The notes below the pieces were generated by a model. It saw only the letters and a program-made list of their open reading frames with translations, searched no databases and was not told where the DNA came from. Shown one piece after another: positions 35,671 to 45,270 of a DNA stretch of 64,000 nucleotides. This stretch comes from an uncultured Geobacteraceae bacterium (GTDB taxonomy: Bacteria > Desulfobacterota > Desulfuromonadia > Geobacterales > Pseudopelobacteraceae), in the NCBI GenBank assembly GCA_903939115.1, contig CAJAFV010000085.1, forward strand, positions 41,288 through 105,287, read 5' to 3'. Both the position numbers and the translations under genes were made by a program. Numbering within the stretch: the stretch's first letter is position 1; each line of letters starts with the position of its first letter.

Positions 35671-36840
35671 TTATTTACGTGGGGTAAGCGGAGCGGGTGG
35701 TGAGCCGATCATACTGCTCACCGAATGGGAGAGAGTCTCGTGGTTTGTATTGAGAAACCAGCGATCCAGCAAAACGTGGCGGGTGAAGAGGCTGCTGGAG
35801 AGCAGTCTGGCCCCCAGAAACTTCATAATATCCGGTGATACGGGCGAAGGTGCAGCGTCTGCGCTGCCGCCGCCAAAATGATCATTCAGCCCGGCTTCAT
35901 AGGCGTCCAGCTGTTCGCTCCGGTAATCGCCATTGGCTGCAAGAATCGTATCGGCAGCCATAAACCCCGACTCAATCGCCGGCAGGATACCTTCACCGCT
36001 GAACGACCGGGCAACACCGGCCGCATCTCCTATCAACAGCGCACCATCCGCGACAGAGCGGCGCCGGTCCTGTTTCTGGAAAACACGATAGGCATGCCCC
36101 TGAAACCTGCCGGTGATGTCTGCCGCCAGATAGCCGCGCCGTGTGAGAAAGCTGCAGTATTCCACAGTATGACGGGCTAGATTGCACACATCCATCCGTC
36201 CCAGACCTATATTAAGATAGCTTCCTTTACGGAACAGCCAGCCGTACCCTTTCATATCCCGGCTAAAAAAGAGTGCCGGCATATCGGTCGGAATGCTGCA
36301 ACGGCGCGCCTCTTCGGGAGTCAGGGGGAATTCTGCCACCTGGGCGGCAACGACATTCTCCCGCCCGATTGATGCACCGAGGTAGCGCGCCACCGGGCAA
36401 AAATGTCCGCCTGCACCGACCAGCATCCGGGTCCTGATCTGCCCGTTAACAATCCAGCCGTTGCCGCTGCGCTCAAGTATCGTCACCGTTTCCCCCAGCG
36501 ACCGGCGCACCCCGCTGCGCTGCAGAAGATAGAGGTCGAACTCGGAACGCCGGATGCCGTAGCTGACTGTTGTGCCATAACTGGTTACGACCGTCTTGCC
36601 GTCGATGAGCCCGGTCCGGAAGCTGCTGATATCCTGAAGAACCCTGTTCTTGCGGTACTCCCCGGCATCGAGCGCCAGGATCGTCAACACCGCAGGCGTT
36701 ATCCAGCCGGCACACGGCTTCTGCCGAGGGAACGCCTGTTTATCGAGCAGCAGCACATCGACCCCCGCCTGCCTCAGCCTGCCGGCACAGCTGGAACCTG
36801 CCGGCCCGCCGCCGACGATGAGAACCTCACAGGTTTCCAT
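35671..36840 (-). CDS. Geranylgeranyl-reductase-type FAD oxidoreductase
   Basis: A 389-residue flavoprotein. FAD loop EVLIVGGGPAGSSCAGRLRQAG, KQAFPRQKPCAGWITP (the Cys-containing motif of the GGR family), and LIGDAAGVARSFSGEGILPAIESG for the FAD ribityl site are all present. The family reduces isoprenoid or other lipid double bonds, or acts as a halogenase-like monooxygenase. Its start overlaps the end of the cyclopropane synthase gene by 14 bases, so both probably modify membrane lipids. Exact substrate is not predictable. Confidence 0.82.
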   Translation of the reverse strand: METCEVLIVGGGPAGSSCAGRLRQAGVDVLLLDKQAFPRQKPCAGWITPAVLTILALDAGEYRKNRVLQDISSFRTGLIDGKTVVTSYGTTVSYGIRRSEFDLYLLQRSGVRRSLGETVTILERSGNGWIVNGQIRTRMLVGAGGHFCPVARYLGASIGRENVVAAQVAEFPLTPEEARRCSIPTDMPALFFSRDMKGYGWLFRKGSYLNIGLGRMDVCNLARHTVEYCSFLTRRGYLAADITGRFQGHAYRVFQKQDRRRSVADGALLIGDAAGVARSFSGEGILPAIESGFMAADTILAANGDYRSEQLDAYEAGLNDHFGGGSADAAPSPVSPDIMKFLGARLLSSSLFTRHVLLDRWFLNTNHETLSHSVSSMIGSPPAPLTPRK

Positions 36841-38113
36841 CAGCGACCCCCAGCGGTGCCATCAGATACCCCCGGGTCCACGGCACAAGGTTATTAGTGT
36901 GACGCGTGAAAACGACCTGGAACAGCTGCAGGGCTCCGAGTCTGAAATTGGCAATGCAGCCGGAGAGATAGAGACGCCAGGCACGAATGAAGCGTTCGTC
37001 GAACATTTCCCGTACCCGCTCCAGATTCTGCTCGAAACGTGCGAGCCACTGTTCACACGTTTTGGCGTAGTGCAGCCGCAGGTTTTCCACATCCAGGACC
37101 GTGAACTCGCCCGGTTCGAAGAGCGCCATCATCTCGCGTATGGTGGGAGGGTAGCTGCCGGGGAACATGCGCCGCAAGAACCAGGGACTCATCGGAGTCG
37201 CACAGTTCTGCCCGATAGTGTGGATCAGCCCGATTCCCTGTTCCGACAGGGAGCCATCAATCACGCGGCCGAGTTCCCGGTAATTATCAGGTCCGACATG
37301 TTCCAGCATCCCTACCGAGACAAAGGCGTCATAGGTCCCGCGTATGGTGCGGTAGTCATCCTCGACATACTCCACCTGTCCCTCCACTCCTTCGACCCTG
37401 GCTCTGCTGCGGGCGTAGGCGATCTGCTCGCGGGAAATATTGTAGGCCGTGACGCGGACACCGTACTTCTTGGCCATGTGACGGGCCAGCCCACCCCAGC
37501 CGCAGCCTGCCTCAACCACGCTCTGACCCGGCTCAAGCCGCAGCTTGCGGCAGATCAGATCCATCTTGGCTGTCTGGGCATCCTCCAGCGAGGCCGCCTG
37601 ATCGGAAAAATAGGCGCAGGTATAGAGCATCTCCCTGTCCAGCCACAGCTGGTAGAAGTCGTTGCCGATATCGTAGTGGTGATGGATGTTCCGGCGGGAT
37701 TCAAGGGGAGAGTTAAGATTAGGCTGGTTGCGGCGATAGGCGGCAGGATCGGAAACCCTCCGGTATCGTGGCGTGCTTCTCATGCCCCGATAGACTGTTT
37801 CCATGAACCGGACCAACCCCCCTTCGACCTCGATCCGCCCGGCGCTGTAATCGTCGCCGAAATTGAGGAGCGGATTGGTCAGCAGCCGCCAGAGAGCGCC
37901 CCGGTCGCGGATAACCATGGCGACAGCGGGGGACGAACCATCTGCCGTGATCTGCGTCCCGTCCCACAAGACCACCCGCAGCGCCGGGTTCCCAATAGCT
38001 CGCAGGAATGCCCGCGCCAGCCAGTTGTCGACGGCGGAGACTCCGCCGCCGAATGTCCTGCCGTTCCTGCCGGTGAGTGGAAAGCTGACTGTACCCGTCG
38101 TATCGGTATCCAT
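36827..38113 (-). CDS. Cyclopropane-fatty-acyl-phospholipid synthase family methyltransferase
   Basis: A 428-residue SAM-dependent enzyme that adds a methylene bridge across the double bond of membrane phospholipid acyl chains. VVEAGCGWGGLARHMAKKYG binds SAM; VSVGMLEHVGPDNYRELGR carries the conserved Glu/His; HHHYDIGNDFYQLWLD is a Cfa hallmark. I start it at MDTDTTG, eight bases after GAGGAG. The preceding residues of the longer frame have no matching ribosome site. It precedes and overlaps a lipid-type oxidoreductase gene. Confidence 0.9.
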   Translation of the reverse strand: MDTDTTGTVSFPLTGRNGRTFGGGVSAVDNWLARAFLRAIGNPALRVVLWDGTQITADGSSPAVAMVIRDRGALWRLLTNPLLNFGDDYSAGRIEVEGGLVRFMETVYRGMRSTPRYRRVSDPAAYRRNQPNLNSPLESRRNIHHHYDIGNDFYQLWLDREMLYTCAYFSDQAASLEDAQTAKMDLICRKLRLEPGQSVVEAGCGWGGLARHMAKKYGVRVTAYNISREQIAYARSRARVEGVEGQVEYVEDDYRTIRGTYDAFVSVGMLEHVGPDNYRELGRVIDGSLSEQGIGLIHTIGQNCATPMSPWFLRRMFPGSYPPTIREMMALFEPGEFTVLDVENLRLHYAKTCEQWLARFEQNLERVREMFDERFIRAWRLYLSGCIANFRLGALQLFQVVFTRHTNNLVPWTRGYLMAPLGVADGNL

Positions 38114-38209
38114 AGGAAGTCTCCTCGATGTGGGATGATGCCAGGTTGCAAGCAAACGATTCCGTTTTGCCGGCTTCGTGCTCATTGATCCTAAAATCGG
38201 CACTTCAAT

Positions 38210-38346
38210 AACACGGAGACACAGAGAACACTGAGAAATCAAAGGCTTAAGATCTAAAACAATAACACCTTATTGGTGAACCATAAAACTTCTTATTTTA
38301 TCAGTAACTCTCCGATTTCACTCCGTGTTCTCCGTGTCTCCGTGTT
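38210..38346. repeat. ACGGAG-type palindromic repeat, copy A
   Basis: The left arm AACACGGAGACACAGAGAAC and the right arm, read on the opposite strand, are near-identical strings of CACGGAG units. They bracket about 90 bases of AT-rich sequence. A second copy is at 58690-58804, with the same GAGAAA-(N)TCAAAG continuation after the left arm. No coding frame. Confidence 0.75.
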
Positions 38347-38578
38347 TTAAATGCTTTTTAGAGGTTGATTGCACCTTGGCATAAGAGCCGCGACGGTATC
38401 AGTATGGCGGGAATGTGAGTGGGAATCCATGGGGGATTTTGTAGGAAGGGGTGCGAAAAACCCCAGACGGCAGGTGTCAGCTTGGGTTTTGCATGTAGCC
38501 TTAATAGCCCATAAATAAAGGGTTAGAAGGTTGGTTAAACATTTTTTACTGGATTAATTATCTTTTAGCTTAAAGGTT

Positions 38579-38674
38579 TTATCCGCCTTAATTTTTCTTT
38601 ATCCATGTGAAAAATCTTTGAAGTTAGAAGCAAACTTTTTATTTAACAGGGATAAAAAGGATAACGGCGGATAA
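38579..38674. repeat. Long imperfect inverted repeat (TTATCCGCC ... GGCGGATAA)
   Basis: Arms at 38579-38604 and 38650-38674 pair over about 20 of 25 bases around an AT-rich centre. It lies 48 bases past the stop of the RND gene and may act as its terminator or be a mobile palindrome. The rest of the 608-base gap 38114-38721 shows only copy A of the ACGGAG repeat. Confidence 0.5.
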
Positions 38675-38721
38675 CGGCTAAAACATAACCCTACAAAAAG
38701 TATTTGCCGGTTTTTTTTGGA

Positions 38722-41700
38722 TTACTTCCCCGCAGTATCCTGGTCGTCACCCTGCAGCGACTGCTCCGGCGCGGATTCTACCGGTGGCGTCCTGCGTTCG
38801 CTCCAGCGGCTGAAAATAAAGAAGAACAGTGGGACGTAGATCATTGCGAGCGTCGCCTCACCTAGCATCCCGCCTATGATGCCGGTGCCGATGGAGTGCC
38901 GGGCGTTGGCGCCGGGGCCGACAGCTATTGCAAGCGGCAGCACTCCAAAGATAAATGCCAGCGAGGTCATCACGATCGGCCGGAGCCGGAGCTCGCCGGC
39001 CTCCATCGTCGCTTCCAGCAGCGATCGGCCCTGCTTGCGGAGTTCCACCGCGAACGTTACCCGCAGCAGCGCGTTCTTTGCCCCCAAACCGACAAGAACC
39101 AGCAGCCCGATCTGGAAGTAGACATCGTTCTGCAGGCCGCGCGTCCAGTTGAAGAGCAGGGCACCCAGGACGCCGAACGGCACCGCCGTCATGATCGAAC
39201 CGGGCAGCGTCCACGACTCATACTGGGCGGCCAGAATGAGGAAGACGAATATCAGCCCGAAAACGAAGGCCAGACCGGACGTGCCCCCGGCACTCTTCTC
39301 TTCGTACGCGAGTCCCGACCATGCAAAGGAGTAACCGGCAGGGAGGACTTCGTTCGCAACCTCTTCCATTGCCTGTAACGATTGCCCGGAACTGAACCCC
39401 TCTGCGGCGTTGCCGTTGATCTTTGCCGCCGGGAAACCGTTGAAATGCGGCAGGGTATTGGGGCCTGTCACCCAGGTGGTCTTTATGACTGCGGAGAGCG
39501 GCACCATATCCCCTTTGCGGGAGCGGGTATACAGCTTGGCAATGTCGTCCGGGTTCTGGCGGAATTCAGGCGAAGATTGCAGGATCACCCACCAGACCCG
39601 GCTGAACTCGTTGAACTGGCTTGCCGTCAGGGAGCCGAACTGTGCCTGTATCGCGTTGTAGATATCCTGCACCGGGACGTCGAGCAGATTTGCCTTGTCC
39701 CTGTCGACTTCGACCCGGAGCTGCTGCGATGTCGCCCGGAACGTGGTGTTCAGGCCGCTCAACTCCTTGCGCAGCCGGGCCTTTTCGATGAAGGTGCGGG
39801 TTGTCTGCTCAAGCTTTGCCGGCTCCCCGGACTCTTTATCCTGAATCCAGAATTCAAACCCGCCGGAGATTCCGATACCGGGAACGGCAGGGGGTGCGAC
39901 CGGATAGACGGTTGCCGTGCTGATTTTCTTCGCCTCCTTAAAGACATTCAGCAGCACGGAACGGGCATTCTCCTCCTTTGCGCTTTTCATTGTCCTGTAG
40001 CGTTCCTCGAACGGTTTCAAGGTCACGAAAAAGGTGCCGTTATTGGTGCTGAAGCTGCTGTCAAGAAGACTGTATCCGGCAAGCTGGGTACGATTTTCCA
40101 CCCCGGGCGTTCTGGCAAAGATCTCGTCGACCCTGGCTGTGACCTCCATGGTACGGTCGAGGCTGGCGGCATCGGGGAGGAAGATGGCCGACATCACGTA
40201 CCCCTGGTCTTCATTGGGCACGAAGCTCGTCGGTATGACCTTGAACAGGTGGACTATTCCCCACACCAGCACCACAAGCAGCAGCAGGGCGACCGTCATC
40301 CTCTTGATGACCAGCACGACCGCCCGGCCGAAGGCCTGGGTGAATCTGTCGAACTGGCGGTTGAACCAGGCAAAGGGCCCCTTCTGCGGCGGGGTTGAAT
40401 GTTTCAGGAACTGGCTGCTCATGGCCGGGGTAAGCGTGAGGGCGACAAAACCGGAGATGGAGACCGATATCGCAATGGTGATGGCGAACTGCTTGTACAG
40501 CTGTCCGGTCGTACCGGGCAGGAATGCCGCAGAGACAAACACTGCGGACATGACCAGGACGGTGGCGATGACCGGGCTGGTGACCTCGCCCATAGCCCGG
40601 ATGGTCGCCTCTTTCGGCGAGAGATGGAACCGGGACATGTTCCGTTCCACGTTTTCGACGACCACAATGGCGTCATCGACAACGATTCCGATCGCCAGCA
40701 CCAGGCCGAACAGGGTGAGCAGATTAATGGAAAAGCCGAGGGCGAACATTATCGGGAATGAACCGATCAGCGCGACAAAAATGGCCACGGCGCAGATGAT
40801 CGTTGCCCGGAAATTCTGCAGGAAGATGAATACCACCGCAACGACAAGGAAGATCGCCTCGATCAGCGTATCCTGTACCTCCTTGATGGAGAGCCGGACG
40901 AACTCCGTCGTGTCGAGGGAGATGACATAATCTATGCCGCTCGGAAAGCGTTTTTTCATCTCTTCCAGCGATTTCCTGACATCTTTTGACACTTTGAGCC
41001 CGTTCGCGCCCGGCTGCTGATAGACCGCCACAAACGTTGCCGGCTTGCCGTTCAGCTTGCTGTCCATGACATACTGCCGCAGCCCCACATCGGCGCGCGC
41101 CACATCTTTCAGCCTCACGATGGCACTGCCGTCCTGACTGGCCCGCAGGATGATGTTATCGTACTCTGCAGGGGTTGTGAACGGACGCTGGGTGACCACC
41201 GGGAAGGTCATCTGAACTTCTCCTGCCGTCGGCTGCTGCCCTATCTGGCCGGCCCCGAACTGGGAGTTCTGCGTGGAGACCGCCTGCTGAATGTCGCTGG
41301 TGGTGATGCCAAGGGACGCCATCTTTTGCGGATCCATCCAGATTCGCATCGCCTGATCGGCTATCCCCATTATCGACGCCTGTCCTGCCCCGGGGACCCG
41401 CTTCAGGGCGTCAAGAACGTAGACGTTGGCATAATTGGCGATATAATCGCTGCTGTAGCGGCTCTCCTTTGAGGTGATACCGATCAGCATCATTATGGAG
41501 GAGGTCTTCTTCTGGACCGAGACCCCCTGCTGCGTGACGGCAACCGGAAGCTGCGGGAGTGCGAGGTTTACCCGGTTCTGCACCTGCACCTGAGCGACAT
41601 CCGGGTCGGTATTGAGGCCGAAAAAAACGGTTATCGTCAGGAGTCCGCTGGAGGAACTGGTTGACGACATGTAGAGCATGTTGTCGATACCGTTGATCTG

Positions 41701-41904
41701 GGCTTCAATCGGGGCTGCGACAGAATCGGCAAGCGTCCTCGAATCGGCGCCCGGATAGGTGGCCTGCACCGTGACCTGCACCGGAGTTATCGGAGGATAC
41801 TGCTCTACCGGCATGGCGAACAGGGCGACAGCCCCGGCAATACAGATGATTATCGAGACCACAGATGCAAAGACAGGACGCTCAATGAAGAATCGGGAGA
41901 ACAT
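38722..41904 (-). CDS. RND efflux transporter, HAE1/AcrB type
   Basis: A 1060-residue inner-membrane proton-drug antiporter. MFSRFFIERPVFASVVSIII at the start and a 12-TM layout with two large periplasmic loops are typical. TM4 shows GIVVDDAIVVVENVERN with the paired Asp residues that carry protons; GFVALTLTPAMSS, PGAGQASIMG and LGAKNALL further support the hydrophobic/amphiphilic efflux branch rather than metal export. It follows the adaptor gene by 12 bases. No TolC-type outer-membrane gene is beside it, so it must use one encoded elsewhere. Confidence 0.95.
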   Translation of the reverse strand: MFSRFFIERPVFASVVSIIICIAGAVALFAMPVEQYPPITPVQVTVQATYPGADSRTLADSVAAPIEAQINGIDNMLYMSSTSSSSGLLTITVFFGLNTDPDVAQVQVQNRVNLALPQLPVAVTQQGVSVQKKTSSIMMLIGITSKESRYSSDYIANYANVYVLDALKRVPGAGQASIMGIADQAMRIWMDPQKMASLGITTSDIQQAVSTQNSQFGAGQIGQQPTAGEVQMTFPVVTQRPFTTPAEYDNIILRASQDGSAIVRLKDVARADVGLRQYVMDSKLNGKPATFVAVYQQPGANGLKVSKDVRKSLEEMKKRFPSGIDYVISLDTTEFVRLSIKEVQDTLIEAIFLVVAVVFIFLQNFRATIICAVAIFVALIGSFPIMFALGFSINLLTLFGLVLAIGIVVDDAIVVVENVERNMSRFHLSPKEATIRAMGEVTSPVIATVLVMSAVFVSAAFLPGTTGQLYKQFAITIAISVSISGFVALTLTPAMSSQFLKHSTPPQKGPFAWFNRQFDRFTQAFGRAVVLVIKRMTVALLLLVVLVWGIVHLFKVIPTSFVPNEDQGYVMSAIFLPDAASLDRTMEVTARVDEIFARTPGVENRTQLAGYSLLDSSFSTNNGTFFVTLKPFEERYRTMKSAKEENARSVLLNVFKEAKKISTATVYPVAPPAVPGIGISGGFEFWIQDKESGEPAKLEQTTRTFIEKARLRKELSGLNTTFRATSQQLRVEVDRDKANLLDVPVQDIYNAIQAQFGSLTASQFNEFSRVWWVILQSSPEFRQNPDDIAKLYTRSRKGDMVPLSAVIKTTWVTGPNTLPHFNGFPAAKINGNAAEGFSSGQSLQAMEEVANEVLPAGYSFAWSGLAYEEKSAGGTSGLAFVFGLIFVFLILAAQYESWTLPGSIMTAVPFGVLGALLFNWTRGLQNDVYFQIGLLVLVGLGAKNALLRVTFAVELRKQGRSLLEATMEAGELRLRPIVMTSLAFIFGVLPLAIAVGPGANARHSIGTGIIGGMLGEATLAMIYVPLFFFIFSRWSERRTPPVESAPEQSLQGDDQDTAGK

Positions 41905-41916
41905 GGTGAGGCTCCT

Positions 41917-43131
41917 CTACTTTACGCCTGCGGAAGGTGCGGGCTTCGCCGGGGCGCGTCCGGAGGAGTACGGCTTCAGAGTTACCTTCATGCCGGAACT
42001 TAACGCAAGAGCGCCGTCAACCACGACCTTTTCACCCGCCTTTACCCCTTCGGAGATAAACCAATCGTTCCCCTGCCACTCACCGACCGTCACCGGGCGC
42101 TGTTCAACCGTGTTATCCGTGCCGACAAGCCAGACGAAATGACCTTTTGGCCCCTGCTGTACCGAGCGTTGCGGCAGGAGCATGGCGCGGGGACGCAGTG
42201 CCCCTTTCAGGCGCACACGCACGAACTGGTTCGGCAGCAGCGTGCCGGAACTGTTATCCAGGCTGGCGCGGAGCAGAAAGGTGCCGGTCTGAAGATTGTA
42301 CGACCGGGAGGCAAAGGTTATCCGGCCGGTGCCCGGGAAAACGGCCCCGTCGGTAAGCAGCACCTCGATAAGGTAATTCCCGTCCTTGGGCGCCTTGAGC
42401 GCACCCTTGGCAATTTCCTGTCGGTATTTCAGCATCTCGTTCTCAGATACACTGAAGTTGACCCAGATCGGAGAGACCGCGGAGACCGTCGTCAGCAGAC
42501 TGTTCTGTGAGCTGATATAGGTGCCGTCGGCCTGCTGCGCTGCCGCGCTGATCCCTGTCACCGGCGAAGTTATCGTTGTGTACGAAAGATTCAGCAGGGC
42601 CGACTCCAGCTGGGATTTCGCCTGTTCCGTCGATGCGGATTCCACTTGAAACCTGCTGGTCGCATCATCAAGATCCTTTTTTGAGAGCGCATTCACTTTA
42701 GTCAGCGGCTTAGTCCGCTCGAGGTTCAGGCTGGCAGCATTCAGGGTGGCTTCCTGCTTGGACAGTACCGCCCGAGCCTGATCCACCTGAACCTGAAACG
42801 GCTTGGGATCAATCTGGAAGAGCACCTGTCCTTTTTTGACGATGGTACCCTCGGTATAGAGGCGCCGGTCAAGGAACCCGCTCACCCGGGCCTGAATGTT
42901 CACCATCTGGGAGCTCTGAGTCTGGGCTATCTTTTCAAATGTCACAGGGGCGTCGTGCGGTTGGAGTTCGATGACTGACACAGTCGGGGGGACTGTCGGG
43001 GATTCTGTCTTTTTTGCCTTGTCACAACCGGAAAAGACCAGCGTAGCAGCGCAGACAATAGATGCTGCCGCAAGCGGTCGGAATATCAGTTTGACGTAAA
43101 AAACGGGCTTCAGGTTGCAGTTGAATCGCAT
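41917..43131 (-). CDS. RND periplasmic adaptor (membrane fusion protein)
   Basis: A 404-residue lipoprotein (signal ends LVFSGC). The lipoyl half-motifs ARVSGFLDRRLYTEGTIVKK and SPVTGISAAAQQADGTYIS flank an alpha-helical hairpin of about 75 residues; the beta-barrel and membrane-proximal domains follow (LPNQFVRVRLKG, QQGPKGHFVWLVG). It links the RND pump to an outer-membrane channel. AGGAGGGGGG lies before the ATG. No local regulator such as TetR is adjacent. Confidence 0.93.
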   Translation of the reverse strand: MRFNCNLKPVFYVKLIFRPLAAASIVCAATLVFSGCDKAKKTESPTVPPTVSVIELQPHDAPVTFEKIAQTQSSQMVNIQARVSGFLDRRLYTEGTIVKKGQVLFQIDPKPFQVQVDQARAVLSKQEATLNAASLNLERTKPLTKVNALSKKDLDDATSRFQVESASTEQAKSQLESALLNLSYTTITSPVTGISAAAQQADGTYISSQNSLLTTVSAVSPIWVNFSVSENEMLKYRQEIAKGALKAPKDGNYLIEVLLTDGAVFPGTGRITFASRSYNLQTGTFLLRASLDNSSGTLLPNQFVRVRLKGALRPRAMLLPQRSVQQGPKGHFVWLVGTDNTVEQRPVTVGEWQGNDWFISEGVKAGEKVVVDGALALSSGMKVTLKPYSSGRAPAKPAPSAGVK

Positions 43132-43299
43132 TGCTCCCCCCTCCTGGCACGTACCGCCGCTTTCACGGAGGGTGTGGTATTACGGGCTTTCCATGTAATT
43201 GCTTTTGAATCTATCGTACCTTAAGGGCATGTCAAATCAAAACCCGAATTATTCTATGGCTTCGGTAAAGACTGAATTACCGCTAATTTAATTATTTTC

Positions 43300-43376
43300 G
43301 TAGGAGCGGCATCCTGACGCGAATGCTGCAATGGCAAGCATTGTTGAATATTGCAGCAATCGCGTTTTGGAAAACG
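43300..43376 (+). repeat. GTAGGAGCGG palindromic repeat, copy A (truncated)
   Basis: Starts GTAGGAGCGGCATCCTG and runs through AATGCTGCAATGGC and TTGTTGAATATT to CGCGTTTTGGAAAACG. The same sequence lies in the opposite orientation at 53351-53434, where both terminal GTAGGAGCG/CGCTCCTAC arms remain; here the right arm is lost. The surrounding gap 43132-43461 contains nothing else identifiable. Confidence 0.85.
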
Positions 43377-43461
43377 TCGGAAATCACGACATCACCCTTT
43401 GTGTACCAGAGACGGATGTTCTGCAACCTTTAAATCAGAGTTTGCCCTCTTGATTCCCGGA

Positions 43462-45270
43462 TCAGCGCCTCAGTGTCGTTGCGCTGGCAATAGATGAATA
43501 ATCCGACACGCCTGCCGGGTTGCTGGCACGAATGCGGTAGCGATAGGCGGTATTTGCTGTGAGCTTGCTGTTCGCATAGCTGGTGACGTTTGCACCCACG
43601 GTGGCGATCTGTGCGAAGTTCGTGCAGGTCGATCCCGTGCAGCGCTCGATCCGGAAGCCGGTCTCGTTGGTTGCATTGTCCGTCCAGGCAAGATTGATCT
43701 GGCTCCTTGAGACGGCTGTAGCGACCAGGTTGGTTGGCGCAGCCGGCAGCGTAGCCGTTCCTGCTGTCGTCGCAGTGGCTGTGGGGGAATATCCGGAATC
43801 GCCGGCTGTGGTATAGGCCCGCACACGGTAGCTGTAACTGGTGGATGCAACGAGCCCGGTGTTTGCATACGTGGTCACGTTGGCGCCGACCGTGGCGATT
43901 TCAGCAAAGTCACTGCAGCTGCTGCCGGTACAGCGTTCAATCTTGAAGCCCTGCTCGGTTGTGGCGCTGTCCGTCCAGGCAAGATTGATCTGGCTGCTTG
44001 AGGCCGCCGTTGCTGTCAGGGTAGCCGGGGCAGGCGGCAGTGGGGAATCAACGTACGTGGTTACGACATCAGTCCGCACACCTGAACCTGTTGTGGCCTG
44101 AACCTCCAGCGAGTACTCGCCTGCGGTCAGCGTCGCTGCATTCCACATTCCCTGCCAGAGGGGGGCAGTGCCGGATACGTTCTGCATCGGTTGCCAGCCC
44201 CCCCCGTTCACCCTGAACTGAACCTGTGTGACCGTTGCCGGATCAAAAACCAGGGCGCGTACCGGATTCGTTGCCGAATTGGTCACCGTGTACGCATACG
44301 GGTTGACAACACCTCCCATGCGCCTGTCCATGGGGGCGGTAATGAGCACCACCGGCCATGTACCTTTGGTCTGGGTAACGGAGGAGATTCCGTTGCAGTC
44401 GATCGCCGTCACAGTATACTGGTTGGGGCTGTCCTTGCCGAGGGATGACACGTTCATGTAAAACAGCCCGTCGGTCATGTTCTGGGTGAAAAACTTCTCT
44501 GAGGAGGCATGGGTATGCCCGTAACCGTACAGCGACGCGCCGTGTCCGTTCATAAGATTCACAAACTCGTCTTTGCCGTAGAACAGGTAGGTATCGCTGC
44601 TCTTGCCTGTCGCGACAAGAGGGTGGTGCCCGAAGACCAAAGTAAGCTTAGCGTTAGGATTGGCACCCATCTCACTGCTGATAAAGGAGAGTTCGCTTGC
44701 GTCCAGACCGGCATTATCGCCGTAAGGAAAGGTAAGACTGAACGATTTCCCGGTATTATCGGAAGTATTCACTCCGATAAAGTGGTATTGCAGCAACTCC
44801 GACACGCTTCTTGTCCAGGATGCCTGCGTCCTGCCGGTCGCCCTTCCCTGCACGGAATTAGCCAGGTAGTAGTTGAAGTATTTATCATTGTAGGCATCAT
44901 GGTTGCCGGGGATGTCAAAGTAGTTGCCCGCGTCCATACCGTTAGCGCTGAGAATACTCTTGTACTGGTCCCATTCAGCCTGATACGGGCCGTTGGGATA
45001 CCCGAAGATGTTCCCGTTCGTCGAATCGGTCAGGTCGCCCGTAACGACGATGAAGCTTGGCTTGATGACACTTTTTGCCTGCCCTGTCAGCCACTGAAGA
45101 TTTGTCGAGTCAGTTGATCCGGAAGCACCCATATGGGAATCGGAAGCATGGATGAACCAGAGGAGCTTGTCGGTGTCGGCACTATAGAATGCCGAATGGG
45201 GGTAACCGGCTGATACGGGGGCGGCAAAACCGATAAGGAGGATGATGAACATAATGAGATGGCGTATCAT
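43462..45270 (-). CDS. Exported metallophosphoesterase with two fibronectin type III domains
   Basis: A 602-residue protein with a Sec signal (cut near PVSAG). Residues 35-300 are the phosphoesterase: FIHASDSHMGASG, FIVVTGDLTDST, FDIPGNHDAYND, LVFGHHPLV and YGYGHTHASSE give a full set of metal ligands. Residues 310-410 form a beta domain. Residues 415-505 and 510-600 are two FnIII repeats nearly identical in blocks (SQINLAWTD, GFKIERCTGSSC/GFRIERCTGSTC, TVGANVT), so recently duplicated. It starts right after the stop of the TPR gene (GGAGGTGAGATAAATG), so translation is coupled. The operon sits behind the riboswitch. Confidence 0.88.
   Translation of the reverse strand: MIRHLIMFIILLIGFAAPVSAGYPHSAFYSADTDKLLWFIHASDSHMGASGSTDSTNLQWLTGQAKSVIKPSFIVVTGDLTDSTNGNIFGYPNGPYQAEWDQYKSILSANGMDAGNYFDIPGNHDAYNDKYFNYYLANSVQGRATGRTQASWTRSVSELLQYHFIGVNTSDNTGKSFSLTFPYGDNAGLDASELSFISSEMGANPNAKLTLVFGHHPLVATGKSSDTYLFYGKDEFVNLMNGHGASLYGYGHTHASSEKFFTQNMTDGLFYMNVSSLGKDSPNQYTVTAIDCNGISSVTQTKGTWPVVLITAPMDRRMGGVVNPYAYTVTNSATNPVRALVFDPATVTQVQFRVNGGGWQPMQNVSGTAPLWQGMWNAATLTAGEYSLEVQATTGSGVRTDVVTTYVDSPLPPAPATLTATAASSSQINLAWTDSATTEQGFKIERCTGSSCSDFAEIATVGANVTTYANTGLVASTSYSYRVRAYTTAGDSGYSPTATATTAGTATLPAAPTNLVATAVSRSQINLAWTDNATNETGFRIERCTGSTCTNFAQIATVGANVTSYANSKLTANTAYRYRIRASNPAGVSDYSSIASATTLRR

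Noticed and set aside
36650..38188. A 512-codon plus-strand frame opposite the Cfa and oxidoreductase genes
   Set aside because: It spans two real genes in antisense and has no domain or ribosome site.
39382..40930. Long plus-strand frames opposite the RND transporter
   Set aside because: The minus-strand frame is a full RND protein with all motifs; the opposite frames are GC-driven shadows.
43139..43190. A second GEMM-like leader before the RND adaptor
   Set aside because: Shares an ACCCTCCGTGA string with the riboswitch but has no complementary GGAGG arm or GCCGGG strand.
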